From NCBI GenBank assembly GCA_023091735.1, contig JALKBU010000726.1, positions 1-26,571 on the forward strand: DNA of 26,571 bases, in the 5' to 3' direction. The notes below the pieces were generated by a model. It had not been told where the DNA came from. It ran no database searches and worked only from the letters and a program-made list of their open reading frames with translations. Below, one piece after another: positions 18,901 through 26,571 of this stretch (position 1 is its first letter; the number at the start of each line of letters is the position of its first letter). The stretch is from Trichomonas tenax (Eukaryota > Parabasalia > Trichomonadida > Trichomonadidae). The translations under genes and the position numbers were made by a program.

Positions 18901-19950
18901 ATTAATCAATTTCACTCTGGACTCAAGGGAACCGATCTGCTTGTCGAGGAAGAGCCAGTAACCGAATTCACCAAGCGCATTTAACACTTGAGTGTCCTTA
19001 TTCGAGTTAAATAAATCAATTGCGATTTCGCTAACTTTTGTCATTAAATCGTTAGATTCGAATCCATCACTGAGATTTGTGTTAGAAGCAATGGCAATTA
19101 ATGCATGCATTGCTGATAATGTGGCAGAAAGCGAATTTGTCGTTGTTGCTGTCCTTAGTATCTCGATGATGAAGTTGAGTTTTCTTTTCTCAACAAGGAT
19201 GCTGAAGTTGTGGTCTTCTTCGAATAGATCTGAAAAAAATTTGCAAACAAGTTCATGAATTTCGGCAGTTACAGGTGAAGTGCAGCGATATGTTGGGATA
19301 TCCCAGCTTGTCTTTTCCGCCGCCTGCGTGTAAATCGCGCTAAATATTTTCTCGAATAAAGGTTGAATTAAAGAACCTGAACGATTGTCCCAGTTCTTAA
19401 TGATCCACGTCAATAGAGTCTGAAGATAAGAGCCGACATTTATCACTGGCATTGTTCCAGTTTCTCCTGAAATAATCGCTTCAGATTCTCTATCGATGAA
19501 TGGCTTCAACGAAGCTTTCTCGGATTCGTTCTTCGCAAGGAAGGTAATCGGAATAAAATACTTAAACGAGTATTTGAGCATTGGAAGTTCAGTATCATTG
19601 CATGTTTCGAGGAATTGGAGGTAAATTGGCGCGAACATCTGTCGTAGGTCGTCGGGAGACTCCGGGTGGAAAATCATTCCGAAGAAACTATCTGCATCTG
19701 ATATTTTATCGGGCGAATAAGAGCCAACTTTGATTTTCGAAAGAATTATCGCCAAACTCTGAGCAAGCTTCTGGAAGTCTATGCTGTATGTTTTCGCAAA
19801 AATTCCTTTTTCGCTTTTCTTATTATTTGATTTCACATAATCAATGATATTCTTCCAAAAGTCCATGAAGTACTTACCCATGAACTTCTCGAAGTTGAAG
19901 TCCTTCTGGTTCAAAATGTACTTCATGTTGCTTTCGGCTTGATGCGGCAT
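15997..19950 (-). CDS. Rap/Ral-GAP domain protein (RalGAP/tuberin-like)
   Basis: 1317 aa. The N-terminal 950 residues or so are helical and repeat-like (HEAT/ARM-type impression), as in RalGAP subunits and tuberin. The GAP domain occupies about 1100-1285: FKEFISLLGWNVGL, YHVAPLMP, then KKHVGNDHIQVLF near 1185-1198, FNFVTIIVYP, YRVDMHHRDGLKWFGPL and a closing helix. The Asn of HVGND corresponds to the catalytic Asn thumb of RapGAP/tuberin (family knowledge), so a working GAP for a Rap/Ral/Rheb-type GTPase is likely; the target is unknown. No membrane segment is visible. The ATG at 19950 is preceded by TCACTTTTTATAA, which fits a trichomonad initiator with a 20-nt leader. The conserved GAP blocks are unbroken. 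Confidence 0.85.
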   Translation of the reverse strand: MPHQAESNMKYILNQKDFNFEKFMGKYFMDFWKNIIDYVKSNNKKSEKGIFAKTYSIDFQKLAQSLAIILSKIKVGSYSPDKISDADSFFGMIFHPESPDDLRQMFAPIYLQFLETCNDTELPMLKYSFKYFIPITFLAKNESEKASLKPFIDRESEAIISGETGTMPVINVGSYLQTLLTWIIKNWDNRSGSLIQPLFEKIFSAIYTQAAEKTSWDIPTYRCTSPVTAEIHELVCKFFSDLFEEDHNFSILVEKRKLNFIIEILRTATTTNSLSATLSAMHALIAIASNTNLSDGFESNDLMTKVSEIAIDLFNSNKDTQVLNALGEFGYWLFLDKQIGSLESRVKLINQVLAIAAKYEQAAAVIMASLLARCINSNEPEQDVWKCIVDNIMNHEIYAAIASKHAQLFAMFQFVNIFKVNVETIYDACKYAFDRNQRNKITTPFDFVAQHVRAIINEPAQLIHERVKLSWPTFSKFDQTLSNVPFTPAAEFKNETEEIAAATKTFIKTVERYYENENLKCRENGFAVVCSYYEMFARLKMFPPGIEYNHIAPFEIASHALFTALIHEENPIIQFNGLKVLSSLLLTQDLRAHLSDEMLSHWYLILIFSTLSNNLEVAKLGFECSVNSIIIGFKGAGILIPTLMKIATTSQVMSHSILSLLSSTPFFRVPHSIPDDIFQTNYKKLSERANILRPDWKNVFSQSTHDAIDIVMQAIDRLSKSLHDTNNEKLVTSCSAFIIDEILQPEPNKEYLQRLLVHITDAAKKFSEPALQMFLSVAVHSSRLLQICPEAMYKAADDLADISNSITLGTDPSFTFLYMQAMTNILVSTLDAGRKSASKFSDLLSRFIKESIFPSDYPMQIQQFAISAREMLAIFLGSYPFYDTPAFPSSHVQKRPDQPLTVLMPNHTYITPDFDEATGNLSYAVQTRIGQFNWQIMPDTDIYDDTVCEMTLCPEQGADTVISINEDEQQQVFINGFTEQVGKFADFFNRDYVMDSIDDESEAIEKNISEINRFYKEFAITHVPTPAKPQRPSLKVEMPCSAALNAIGLIDSRYPGLIKRTAVTHVEETSTSKKNVETLAANTLKTDYRWNVKAALAYVNDQNNDQLKILGTSLEQVSPRFKEFISLLGWNVGLKNFPCYSGGLDTAKDLNGVSSIYASGFDYETMYHVAPLMPTNEKDAQQVDKKKHVGNDHIQVLFVESDSQYDALTITSQFNFVTIIVYPLQNGLYRVDMHHRDGLKWFGPLHEPVVVAKESLCSFINSTISIAMTNLRIASMPYSHPSLDTEKKIQQMFTDYTEPDTIEYSTMQELHLFTIRS

Positions 19951-21622
19951 TTACAAAAATTATAAAAAGTGACATTTCTTTCTGCCAAAAAAGAGGACAA
20001 GACAAACTATCATGAAGTTAAAGCTGCTTACAGCAGTTCAAACATAAATAAAAACTCAGCTGCAGCGAATTTACTTAGTTTTTCTCGAGAAAGCGCAAAA
20101 ATTATTGGATTTTATGCCCGAAATCAATATTCAGCATCCTAAACTAGCTTGGCATGTTATACATTTAGTTGCATTTTCTCAAATACAATCTCTTAATCCT
20201 TAAATCCCTATAATCTAGGCTTAAATAATTATTGTTTAACGTTCATGTTTAGATTATTTCCCAACTTACCCGGCACACCACGAAAGTCGAAATACTCAAG
20301 AATTTTCCTATCTTTCAATGCACATTTATTCTTTTAATCTTTTCTTTTTCTTTGTTATTTAATAAATATATCACCAGCATTTTGATATTTACTCTGTTTC
20401 TGATAAGTTTCTCTGTGCAGGAAGGATGCACACATATACAAAATAATATATACTAAATAGCATCAAAATTTAAGTGAATATTTTTGATATTTTCTCATTC
20501 ACGTCCATATACATGTTGGATGCTCAACGCAGCATGTGAAAGCATGTACCCAAGTACATATGTTATGAAATAAGAGACTTGAGAAAATAATTTTTTGTTT
20601 TTCTGAATTTGAGGCTTATGAAAGCGCACAAATGACACACTCTCATATGAGTAGTATAGAGTTACCTTTAATCTGACATAGCATATGATACTTTTTTGAT
20701 GAATCTAATCATATATTGTAATTAGCTATTTATGATAAACAAATGCTCTACACACGCTACAATTTAGTGCTTCATGTCAAACAATCCCAAATCACTCTTC
20801 TGAATATAAGATATTACATATTTTCATAAAATATTATAATAAACCATCAAAAACTGTGTGCATGTAATAAGGTATCTTTGAATAGCATGCAGACTTCTTA
20901 AATACACACAATTTCATGGATTAAGCAATCACAATAATTCTAGCATCGGATGAATGCACATTAGCACAAATATTTATACAAAGGCAACAACAATATACAA
21001 CTCGATGCAAAAGTATATACCAGTACTATAGTATATGAGTATAATAACTGATATGCTGCTTATGATCTTCTTGATGTGATTCGTTTCTGCTTCCATGTTT
21101 TTAAAAAGTTAAAGGATATTTTAAAAATCACTTTTTCTCGTTTTTGGATCAACATTTTTCATTATTTTCCTTATATTTGTTATCTATAATATATTGTGAA
21201 TGTATATTTACGATTTAAGTCCTTCGAATACTACGAAGAAACAGCTGTGAGTTAAATATTGTAATTTGTTTAAACTCCTGCACATCTGTTTTTCTCCTAT
21301 AATTTCATTTGATTTTAACTTAAAATGAGGAACAACATCTTTTGATTTTTGTTTTTTAATCAATAATCAACCATTGTAGAACCTAAAGCGTATATAAATT
21401 TTTCTGATTCCGCATCCCATAAAATCCTTACTTCATGTTCATTTAAATTCAACAATCATTTGATATTCTTCAACATCAAATTGGAATTATTAATAAAATC
21501 TCATATAACTATTGTATTTTATATTAGTTCCATCAATTTGGATTAAATTTGGATGTTAAATCAAATAATTTGGATAAGAAATTTTAAAAAGTTTCAAATT
21601 TAATATAAATATAAAAAGCAAT
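19951..21622. other. Long AT-rich intergenic region
   Basis: About 1.67 kb between two minus-strand genes with no supported gene on either strand. The right-hand end next to 19950 is the RalGAP promoter. Small palindromes occur (CTGCT-TAC-AGCAG at 20024-20036, CTCATATGAG near 20642), none clearly functional. No tRNA-like T-loop or transposon ends were recognised. Confidence 0.5.
19960..19972 (-). promoter_or_regulatory. Initiator-like TCACTTTTTATAA of the RalGAP gene
   Basis: On the minus strand TCAC followed by T5 matches the trichomonad initiator TCA-pyrimidine-A/T. The A at 19970 would give a 20-nt leader. The 12-mer CACTTTTTATAA recurs upstream of the subtilisin gene. Confidence 0.5.
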
Positions 21623-23005
21623 TTAATGTTTAGCACCGCTCTTAAGTGGACACTGCTTATCAAGTCTAGCATCGATTTCCGCGAGAATCTGTGACTCCTT
21701 CTTAACATAGTTTGCTTCATCGCCGAAGATAGAGTAAATGTTGGCCTCGACGCGACTTCCTTTATCTGTTCTGACGTAGTCTCTTGCGATCTTAGCATTG
21801 ATAGAACCACGAATATGATCGAGATCCTTATCTATCTGATCAATCTCCTTCTCGTAGTTGTGAGATACTCCATCAAGTTCAGCGAGCTTATCGTTGATTC
21901 TCTGCTGAGCTGCGACTGGATCGTTGTACTCTCTTTCCCAGTCCTCCTCGACATGGTTGACATCGGACTGCATCTTCGGATGCTTCTCTTCGTGATTCTT
22001 CTCGAGCTCCTCTCTGATGTGCTGATAAAGGTTGTTGAGGCGAGCCTGAGCATCCTCTTCGATCCTCTTCAGTGCTGGATCGCCAACACCGTTTGGAGAT
22101 AATGGTCCCTCAACGAGGATGTCTGCTGTGCGTGTGAATTCGCGAACGAGCTTATCAAGTCTTTCTGCATTGGAGTTGATTTCTTCGTCGAGTAATTTCA
22201 TGTTTCTCTGGTGGTCGTTCTCGAGATATCTCTTCAAACCGCTGTTTGCATCGAGCATGTCATCACCGAACTCTCTCAACTGGTCCATGCACTTTGCTGT
22301 AGTCTGGTTGATCAAGTCCTGTGTCTGATGGCGTGTCTGGGAGAGTGAGTAAGCAACGAAGAAGCCAACAGACTGATTACGCATCTCTGGAGATTCGAAG
22401 AGGGCTTCGTTGTCTTCTTCGTTAATTTTTGTGAAATTGAGTCTAAGAGAGAGCAAAACAGCTGCCTCTGGACTTGTCTTTCTAAGTTTCAGCACGAAAT
22501 CAGCATATTTCTGTTCATCCCAATTGGGAAGTTTCTCAGCGTAAGCAACAATACGGAAAAGTGGTTCAGGATCGAACTCAAGAAGTCTATCGTCATCCAA
22601 TGAGTCCATGAAAACGGCTCCAGCACGTTTGTAATCGGCGGCGCAATCTTCATTTTTATCTTGCTTTAGCTTTAAGTCGCCAATTGGGTCAATACGTGGA
22701 TAAACAGGGTATCCGTTCTCTTTGCAGACTGTTGTAGCATAGCTCTCCAAAGAGGGAGCGTCCCATTCGCGTGCTAATTTAAGCAGTGCTTGTGCTTTCT
22801 TCGGATGGATCTGAAATGTTTTTAATTGGCAGCTGGAGATGAACGCGATGAAGACTTCTTGGTCGACTTCCGAATCCTCAAATTTATATTTTTCCGGGTA
22901 TTGGCTGTAGATTGTTTTGAATTTCTCGGACATTTTGCAGAAAATCGCTGGATCGACTCTGTATTTCTTGTTCTCGTAGATGATGGAATAGTTTTTCGCG
23001 CTCAT
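21623..23005 (-). CDS. BTB-like domain coiled-coil protein
   Basis: 460 aa. Residues about 5-95 form the degenerate BTB/POZ-like module common in trichomonads: an opening YSIIYENKKYRVDPAIF, SEKFKTIY, VFIAFISSCQ, then LLKLAREWDAPSLESYA. After a middle helical part (about 130-230) comes a long coiled coil (about 230-440) with many charged residues. The tail ends in KSGAKH. BTB-like modules mediate protein-protein contacts; partner and pathway are unknown. There is no signal peptide or TM helix. Codons end in C or G more often than in the flanking spacer or in the 5' genes, as in well-expressed trichomonad genes (inference). The start at 23005 is preceded by TCACAAATG, which would fit a very short leader. 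Confidence 0.8.
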   Translation of the reverse strand: MSAKNYSIIYENKKYRVDPAIFCKMSEKFKTIYSQYPEKYKFEDSEVDQEVFIAFISSCQLKTFQIHPKKAQALLKLAREWDAPSLESYATTVCKENGYPVYPRIDPIGDLKLKQDKNEDCAADYKRAGAVFMDSLDDDRLLEFDPEPLFRIVAYAEKLPNWDEQKYADFVLKLRKTSPEAAVLLSLRLNFTKINEEDNEALFESPEMRNQSVGFFVAYSLSQTRHQTQDLINQTTAKCMDQLREFGDDMLDANSGLKRYLENDHQRNMKLLDEEINSNAERLDKLVREFTRTADILVEGPLSPNGVGDPALKRIEEDAQARLNNLYQHIREELEKNHEEKHPKMQSDVNHVEEDWEREYNDPVAAQQRINDKLAELDGVSHNYEKEIDQIDKDLDHIRGSINAKIARDYVRTDKGSRVEANIYSIFGDEANYVKKESQILAEIDARLDKQCPLKSGAKH

Positions 23006-24544
23006 TTGTGAAAACTGACAAAAGTGTAACGCAAAGCCGTTACTTTACATTGTAAGCTTCTGATTTCTCTATTTCTTTCTATTTTATGCTTTTACTTGAT
23101 GTGTTGATCCTACCTATTAAGAAATTTTGGCGTTTAGTTAACTATTTCGTTATTTATTTGGAATCTGATTTCATATGTTTTCTGTTGAATATTTCAGATG
23201 CTGCTGCCATGACATAAATGCACGAACGTCAAAAAGTATTGCATACCGTTAAAACAATTTGATGAAAATATATAATGTATAATAATTAAAGAAAATCGAT
23301 CCTGTATCAAAGGAATTTATATACAAATTTTTGTTTTTATTATCTGTAATCATCAAACAATGATGTGATGCATTAAAACTTATGAAAATCAATATTCGAC
23401 ATCAATCTTTAGAAATGCAAAATATTCTAATTAATGGCAGTTTCACATAAAACAACCTATGAATGTATGATCGTTGTTAAAGTTCAAGCACAGTTTATCA
23501 TATTTCAAAAGGCAATATCTCGATCACTAACACTAATTAAATGGTATATATCTTGCATATAAATCTAATTTGTATGGAACATAATTATGATATTGAATTT
23601 TTAACATTATCCACTTAGCAGACGAAATTCAAATGTGATTATTGGTATTGTGAGATATTGATCAATAATGAAAATAACACAAATTACAAATTTCATATAG
23701 ATAATATTGTCACCAAATATTTAGTGATCAATTTCCAAATAATAATGAAAATAAATTATCAATGCAGTAAAATGGATGCAATGAACAAAGGAAAGAAAAA
23801 TATTTCGCATATACTTTCTGTGCATGATTTTATACATGTTTGATCCAAATCTCAAATTCATTCTTTGATGAAAATTTTCAACGAATTTTCATTGAGATAA
23901 GTGACTGAGTTGTTTCAAACATAATATACCCTCAGTTAGTGGAGCCAAATGTTTATACAAATATCCTCTAAAAGCTAAAAACTTTCAATAACGATTTTAA
24001 TTTTCATTACAAAACAGAACTTCTTTACAATGACAATACATAAAATCATTTTCTCTTCAAAATGAATGTGAAGTTAAAGCGAAATGTAAGCAACGAAATT
24101 ATGGAATCTTCAAATGAGCAGTTATAAACAAAATAATTGATTGGTATAACAACAAACCGGGATACTTATATAAGAGGAAACCATCCAAATCGATTAAAAA
24201 TTATTTTCGAGTTTTTCTTTCATAAATAGATTGCCCATATGAAATAAATCATTTATTTACGTTTACATTTTGCTCAATAGTTTTCCAATTGGCAGGTAAT
24301 CTTATATAAATGACTTGTAAAATCGGAAATATATCACTTTTAATTCTCAATTTGGTCATTTTGTCATGTAAAATAAAAAATATGCCAAAAATACAATCCT
24401 CCTTTTTATTGTAAATATATAATATGTATACTATGATGATGCTAAATTTTAGGTTTTAAAGACAAAATCAGAAGAGAATAAAAAAACGTTATCGATTTGA
24501 TGGCATTTTAATCGTTCTTTATTAACGTATTACTAAAAAAATAA
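23006..24544. other. Long AT-rich intergenic region
   Basis: About 1.54 kb between divergent genes. The only ORF near 60 codons (23658-23843, +) is Asn/Ile/Lys-rich and looks non-coding. A small inverted repeat ATGAAAATT / AATTTTCAT lies at 23868-23892. A TGTCATGTAAA motif lies at 24362-24372, just after TCATTTT at 24354-24360. Confidence 0.5.
24362..24372 (+). promoter_or_regulatory. TGTCATGTAAA motif variant
   Basis: On the coding strand, 173 bases before the start codon of the downstream gene. Same variant as at 5762-5772. A regulatory role is inferred. Confidence 0.35.
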
Positions 24545-25678
24545 ATGAGGAGAGCTTTGAGAGCTCGCTCGCTCACAGGATCTTTTCAGTCCGACCGCGA
24601 CGCAGCCGACATTGTCGAGCAGCTCATGCGTGGTGCTAAATGCGACTCAATCCCACCACACATGACACAGAACGTTATCACAATATTGACAGCAAGAAGG
24701 AAGGACGCGCTTTTGCACGGCAAGGAGACAACAGCCGCTAAGATGGAAACGCTCATCAGCGAACTCAAGTACGGTCCAGATAAATTCGAAATTGATGGAA
24801 CAGAAGACCCGATCGCAACACGCACACGCAGCCTCGTCAAGACACGCGACTTCTCTGAGCATGACCTCAATCCGACAAGAAAGGAGATGGCGAAGGGTAC
24901 AAAGACCGCTGAAGTTCCACCGAACGTTCGCCCAAAGGTGATGCCTCTTCTGAAGAACTCCAGATCAACAAAGGTCGCCAGAATCAATTACGAGTCCTCA
25001 GACCGCTACGACAAGGCTATGGATCAGCTCGATGAGTACCAGATCGATTCTCGCCGCTTAGGACCAAGATTCCAGCGTGTCGAAGCGATCCAGCGCAAGC
25101 TCGACGAGGCACGCATGCACTATAACGAGGTTCGCCTTCAGGTTCACACTCAGAGACAGCAGTACGAGGCGTTAGAGGCCGCTGCAGCTGAAGAACTTGA
25201 GGAGAAGATCGCCGGTGAGTCTCTTGAGTATGGTTCACACGTCCCGAAGTCTCTTCCACTCGAGTACTCCAAGTTCAGTGCCAACGCCCTTAATCTCAGA
25301 GAGCGCCAGAGGAAGGCCGCTAGACTGAGAATGTACGACGATGCAGACAACTTCAGCAAGCAGGCTCTCGCTCTTGAGAAGAAGCAGCTCCAGGCTCAGA
25401 ACGAGAAGTTCGTTCGTGCCTTCAATCTCAATCGTAAGTACCTCGACAAGAAGATGGTCGAGCAGAGGGAGTGCTTCCGCGAGATCTGGAGGAGGAAGAA
25501 GGAGAAAGTGTCCCGCGACACCACAGCAGAGCTCCGCCAGTCAAAGAAGGCCATCGAGAATCTCGAGAAAGAGCTCGCTGAGGCCCAGGCTTCCTGCGCC
25601 AGGGAAATGCGCCGCATCAAGCTTAACGAGCGTATTGGTACTGCACCAGTTAATGCACGCCAAGGAGCTCTTTACTAA
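24545..25678 (+). CDS. GC-rich helical protein, paralog of the 3328-4821 product
   Basis: 377 aa, function unknown. Two helical blocks are visible: about 20-85 (IVEQLMRGAKCDSIPP, RRKDALLHGKETTAAKMETLISELK) and about 236-320 (PLEYSKFSANALNLRERQRKA, YDDADNFSKQALALEKKQ, then ECFREIWRRKKEK), joined by a coiled coil at about 175-230. Both blocks match, in order and residue pattern, those of the protein at 3328-4821, which adds an acidic N-terminus. Codon use is striking: third positions are mostly C or G, and the gene is about half G+C by eye against roughly a third around it. In trichomonads such bias goes with high expression, so an abundant cytoskeletal or regulatory protein is plausible. There is no signal peptide or TM helix. 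No clear initiator precedes the ATG. Confidence 0.8.
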   Translation: MRRALRARSLTGSFQSDRDAADIVEQLMRGAKCDSIPPHMTQNVITILTARRKDALLHGKETTAAKMETLISELKYGPDKFEIDGTEDPIATRTRSLVKTRDFSEHDLNPTRKEMAKGTKTAEVPPNVRPKVMPLLKNSRSTKVARINYESSDRYDKAMDQLDEYQIDSRRLGPRFQRVEAIQRKLDEARMHYNEVRLQVHTQRQQYEALEAAAAEELEEKIAGESLEYGSHVPKSLPLEYSKFSANALNLRERQRKAARLRMYDDADNFSKQALALEKKQLQAQNEKFVRAFNLNRKYLDKKMVEQRECFREIWRRKKEKVSRDTTAELRQSKKAIENLEKELAEAQASCAREMRRIKLNERIGTAPVNARQGALY

Positions 25679-25961
25679 GCAGATTATTATTATTATTTTT
25701 GCAAATTCTCGTTCTGGAAATAATTTTATTTATAAAAATGCCTTAATTTAACCTCATTCTATATTTAAGTTTTAAAAGTTAAATATATATTATAATGTTG
25801 CCAAAATTAATTTTAATACAAGAGCATCGTTTATTATACATGTGGTATCAGTTACGATTTTGCTATCAAATCAATGCTTATTACTTAAAAAAAAACATAT
25901 TTTTTTTTAAGAAATATATTTACAAACAAAAAAATACAAACATAGTAATAGGTTAGATTGA

Positions 25962-26123
25962 TCAGCCACTGAAGTATAATTCCTCGTACTCAGATGCCTC
26001 TTCGAGAGCAGCATCGACATAATTGGTGTTTTTCTTTGGGAATTCATCAACGATTGTCTGTTGTTCCTCTTTAAATGTCAGCTTTACTTCAACACTGATT
26101 GTGTTCTGTGTGTTGTTTGCCAT
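25962..26123 (-). CDS. Small 53-aa acidic protein
   Basis: ATG at 26123 to TGA at 25962-25964. It begins MANNTQNTISVEVKLTFKEE and ends ALEEASEYEELYFSG. It is acidic, with no Cys, signal peptide or TM helix. Support for a real gene: codon choice is like that of the neighbouring genes (GTT, CTC, GAG, AAC), the composition is not the Asn/Ile/Lys mix of spacer DNA, and TCATTATT lies on the same strand at 26137-26144, placing a TCA(+1) start 19 nt before the ATG. I do not recognise the family. It could be a small complex subunit. Its 3' end lies 283 bases from the stop of the convergent gene at 24545-25678. Confidence 0.65.
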   Translation of the reverse strand: MANNTQNTISVEVKLTFKEEQQTIVDEFPKKNTNYVDAALEEASEYEELYFSG

Positions 26124-26136
26124 TTACTGCAACAAG

Positions 26137-26144
26137 AATAATGA
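26137..26144 (-). promoter_or_regulatory. Initiator-like TCATTATT of the small gene
   Basis: It matches the trichomonad initiator TCA-pyrimidine-A/T-A/T exactly, and would give a 19-nt leader before the ATG at 26123. Confidence 0.55.
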
Positions 26145-26213
26145 AGGAAAAATAAACTTGGAAAAGGGAAGAAATGGATTCCTTCACTTTTTTCAGTATT
26201 TAACTTTTGTCCA

Positions 26214-26224
26214 TTTACATGACT
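26214..26224 (-). promoter_or_regulatory. AGTCATGTAAA motif variant
   Basis: On the coding strand of the 53-aa gene, 91 bases before its ATG. It shares CATGTAAA with the other copies. Confidence 0.3.
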
Positions 26225-26356
26225 AAACTATTCGGTGTTTCCTTCTTATTGATATTATTTTTAATGAAGGTGAATATTTTGTGTCTTTCGCTACAATTCT
26301 TTATATTCTTACAGCGAAATGAATAAGAGTCAATGTTGGCATGGAGTTAGTAATAT

Positions 26357-26406
26357 GATGTTCGCAGAGCTCGAGGCGAAGACTCGAGGGATGCGAACAT
26401 CTTTTT
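26357..26406 (+). ncRNA. Candidate structured RNA hairpin with T5 tail
   Basis: GATGTTCGCA (26357-26366) pairs perfectly with TGCGAACATC (26392-26401). Inside, a 3x3 internal loop (GAG/GGA, allowing tandem G-A pairs) is followed by a 6-bp stem CTCGAG (26370-26375 with 26383-26388) and a 7-base loop GCGAAGA. Five T follow directly (26402-26406), as at a Pol III stop. The GC-rich structure is isolated in AT-rich DNA. A second stem TTTCGCT/AGCGAAA (26286-26292 with 26313-26319) lies just upstream and could belong to the same RNA. It matches no snRNA, 5S, SRP or tRNA signature that I know. It could be the 3' part of an unrecognised small RNA or a transcript-end structure. Confidence 0.45.
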
Positions 26407-26571
26407 AAATATATTTACGACAGAATTAGTTTTACAAGTTAGGTCCCCCCTATATAGAAAAATAATTTTTGAATTACTTACAAAACTAACGTTAATTTTA
26501 TTTTAAAAATTATGACTTTATATAATGTATTCAGTTTTGAAAAATAATTTATGACTAACTAACTAAAAAAA
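26407..26571. other. AT-rich end of window
   Basis: No gene or repeat recognised. It includes an isolated CCCCCC run near 26445. Confidence 0.4.

Noticed and set aside
23658..23843. 61-codon plus-strand ORF in the 23-24.5 kb spacer
   Set aside because: Asn/Ile/Lys-rich translation typical of AT-rich non-coding DNA, and no domain.
23868..23892. Inverted repeat ATGAAAATT / AATTTTCAT
   Set aside because: Nine AT-rich bases per arm are expected now and then in DNA of this composition.
26321..26350. Pol III box A-like TTGGCATGGAG upstream of the hairpin
   Set aside because: Partial match only, with no box B partner; not enough to call a Pol III promoter.
1..26571. tRNA, rRNA, snRNA and CRISPR signatures
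   Set aside because: No T-loop/anticodon arrangement, rRNA core, U2/U6 core sequence or spaced direct repeats were found by eye.

Overview
The window looks like nuclear DNA of a trichomonad (Parabasalia; Trichomonas or Tritrichomonas type). The DNA is AT-rich. Long genes without visible introns lie on both strands and are separated by AT-rich spacers of 0.1-1.7 kb. The protein set is clearly eukaryotic: a VPS9 Rab-GEF, a RalGAP/tuberin-type GAP, a BTB-like protein of the kind expanded in trichomonads, and a membrane-anchored subtilisin. Several genes have a TCA-pyrimidine-A/T initiator-like site 5-26 nt before the ATG, as known for Trichomonas vaginalis. The species call is inference.

Layout. 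1-881: AT-rich spacer. 882-2687 (+): VPS9-domain protein. 2688-3327: spacer with a perfect 12-bp hairpin. 3328-4821 (+): acidic, coiled-coil protein. 4822-6648: spacer holding a decayed Tc1/mariner-like element of about 1.31 kb (5204-6516). 6649-9873 (+): secreted-side TULIP (BPI/LBP-like) module fused to two PqiA/LetA-type membrane modules. 9931-12669 (-): S8 subtilisin-like ectopeptidase with an EGF-like motif and a C-terminal TM helix. 12872-13575 (+): broken chimera of a DDE/CENP-B-type transposase N-terminus and a PC4/Sub1 ssDNA-binding domain. 13745-13951 (+): orphan membrane-protein tail. 14125-15882 (-): coiled-coil protein. 15997-19950 (-): Rap/Ral-GAP protein. 19951-21622: spacer. 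21623-23005 (-): BTB-like coiled-coil protein. 23006-24544: spacer. 24545-25678 (+): GC-rich helical protein that shares its architecture with the 3328-4821 product. 25962-26123 (-): 53-aa protein with its own initiator. 26357-26406: strong structured-RNA-like hairpin followed by T5.

The genes do not form an operon or a single pathway. Common themes are membrane traffic and small-GTPase control (VPS9, RalGAP), surface or endomembrane lipid and protein handling (TULIP-PqiA, subtilisin), and lineage-expanded cytoskeletal-type coiled-coil families. The most unusual item is the TULIP-PqiA fusion, which looks like a eukaryotic counterpart of bacterial MCE/PqiA lipid-transport systems. Other points worth attention are the transposase-PC4 wreck, a recurrent intergenic motif TGACATGTAAA, the terminal hairpin and the 53-aa gene.
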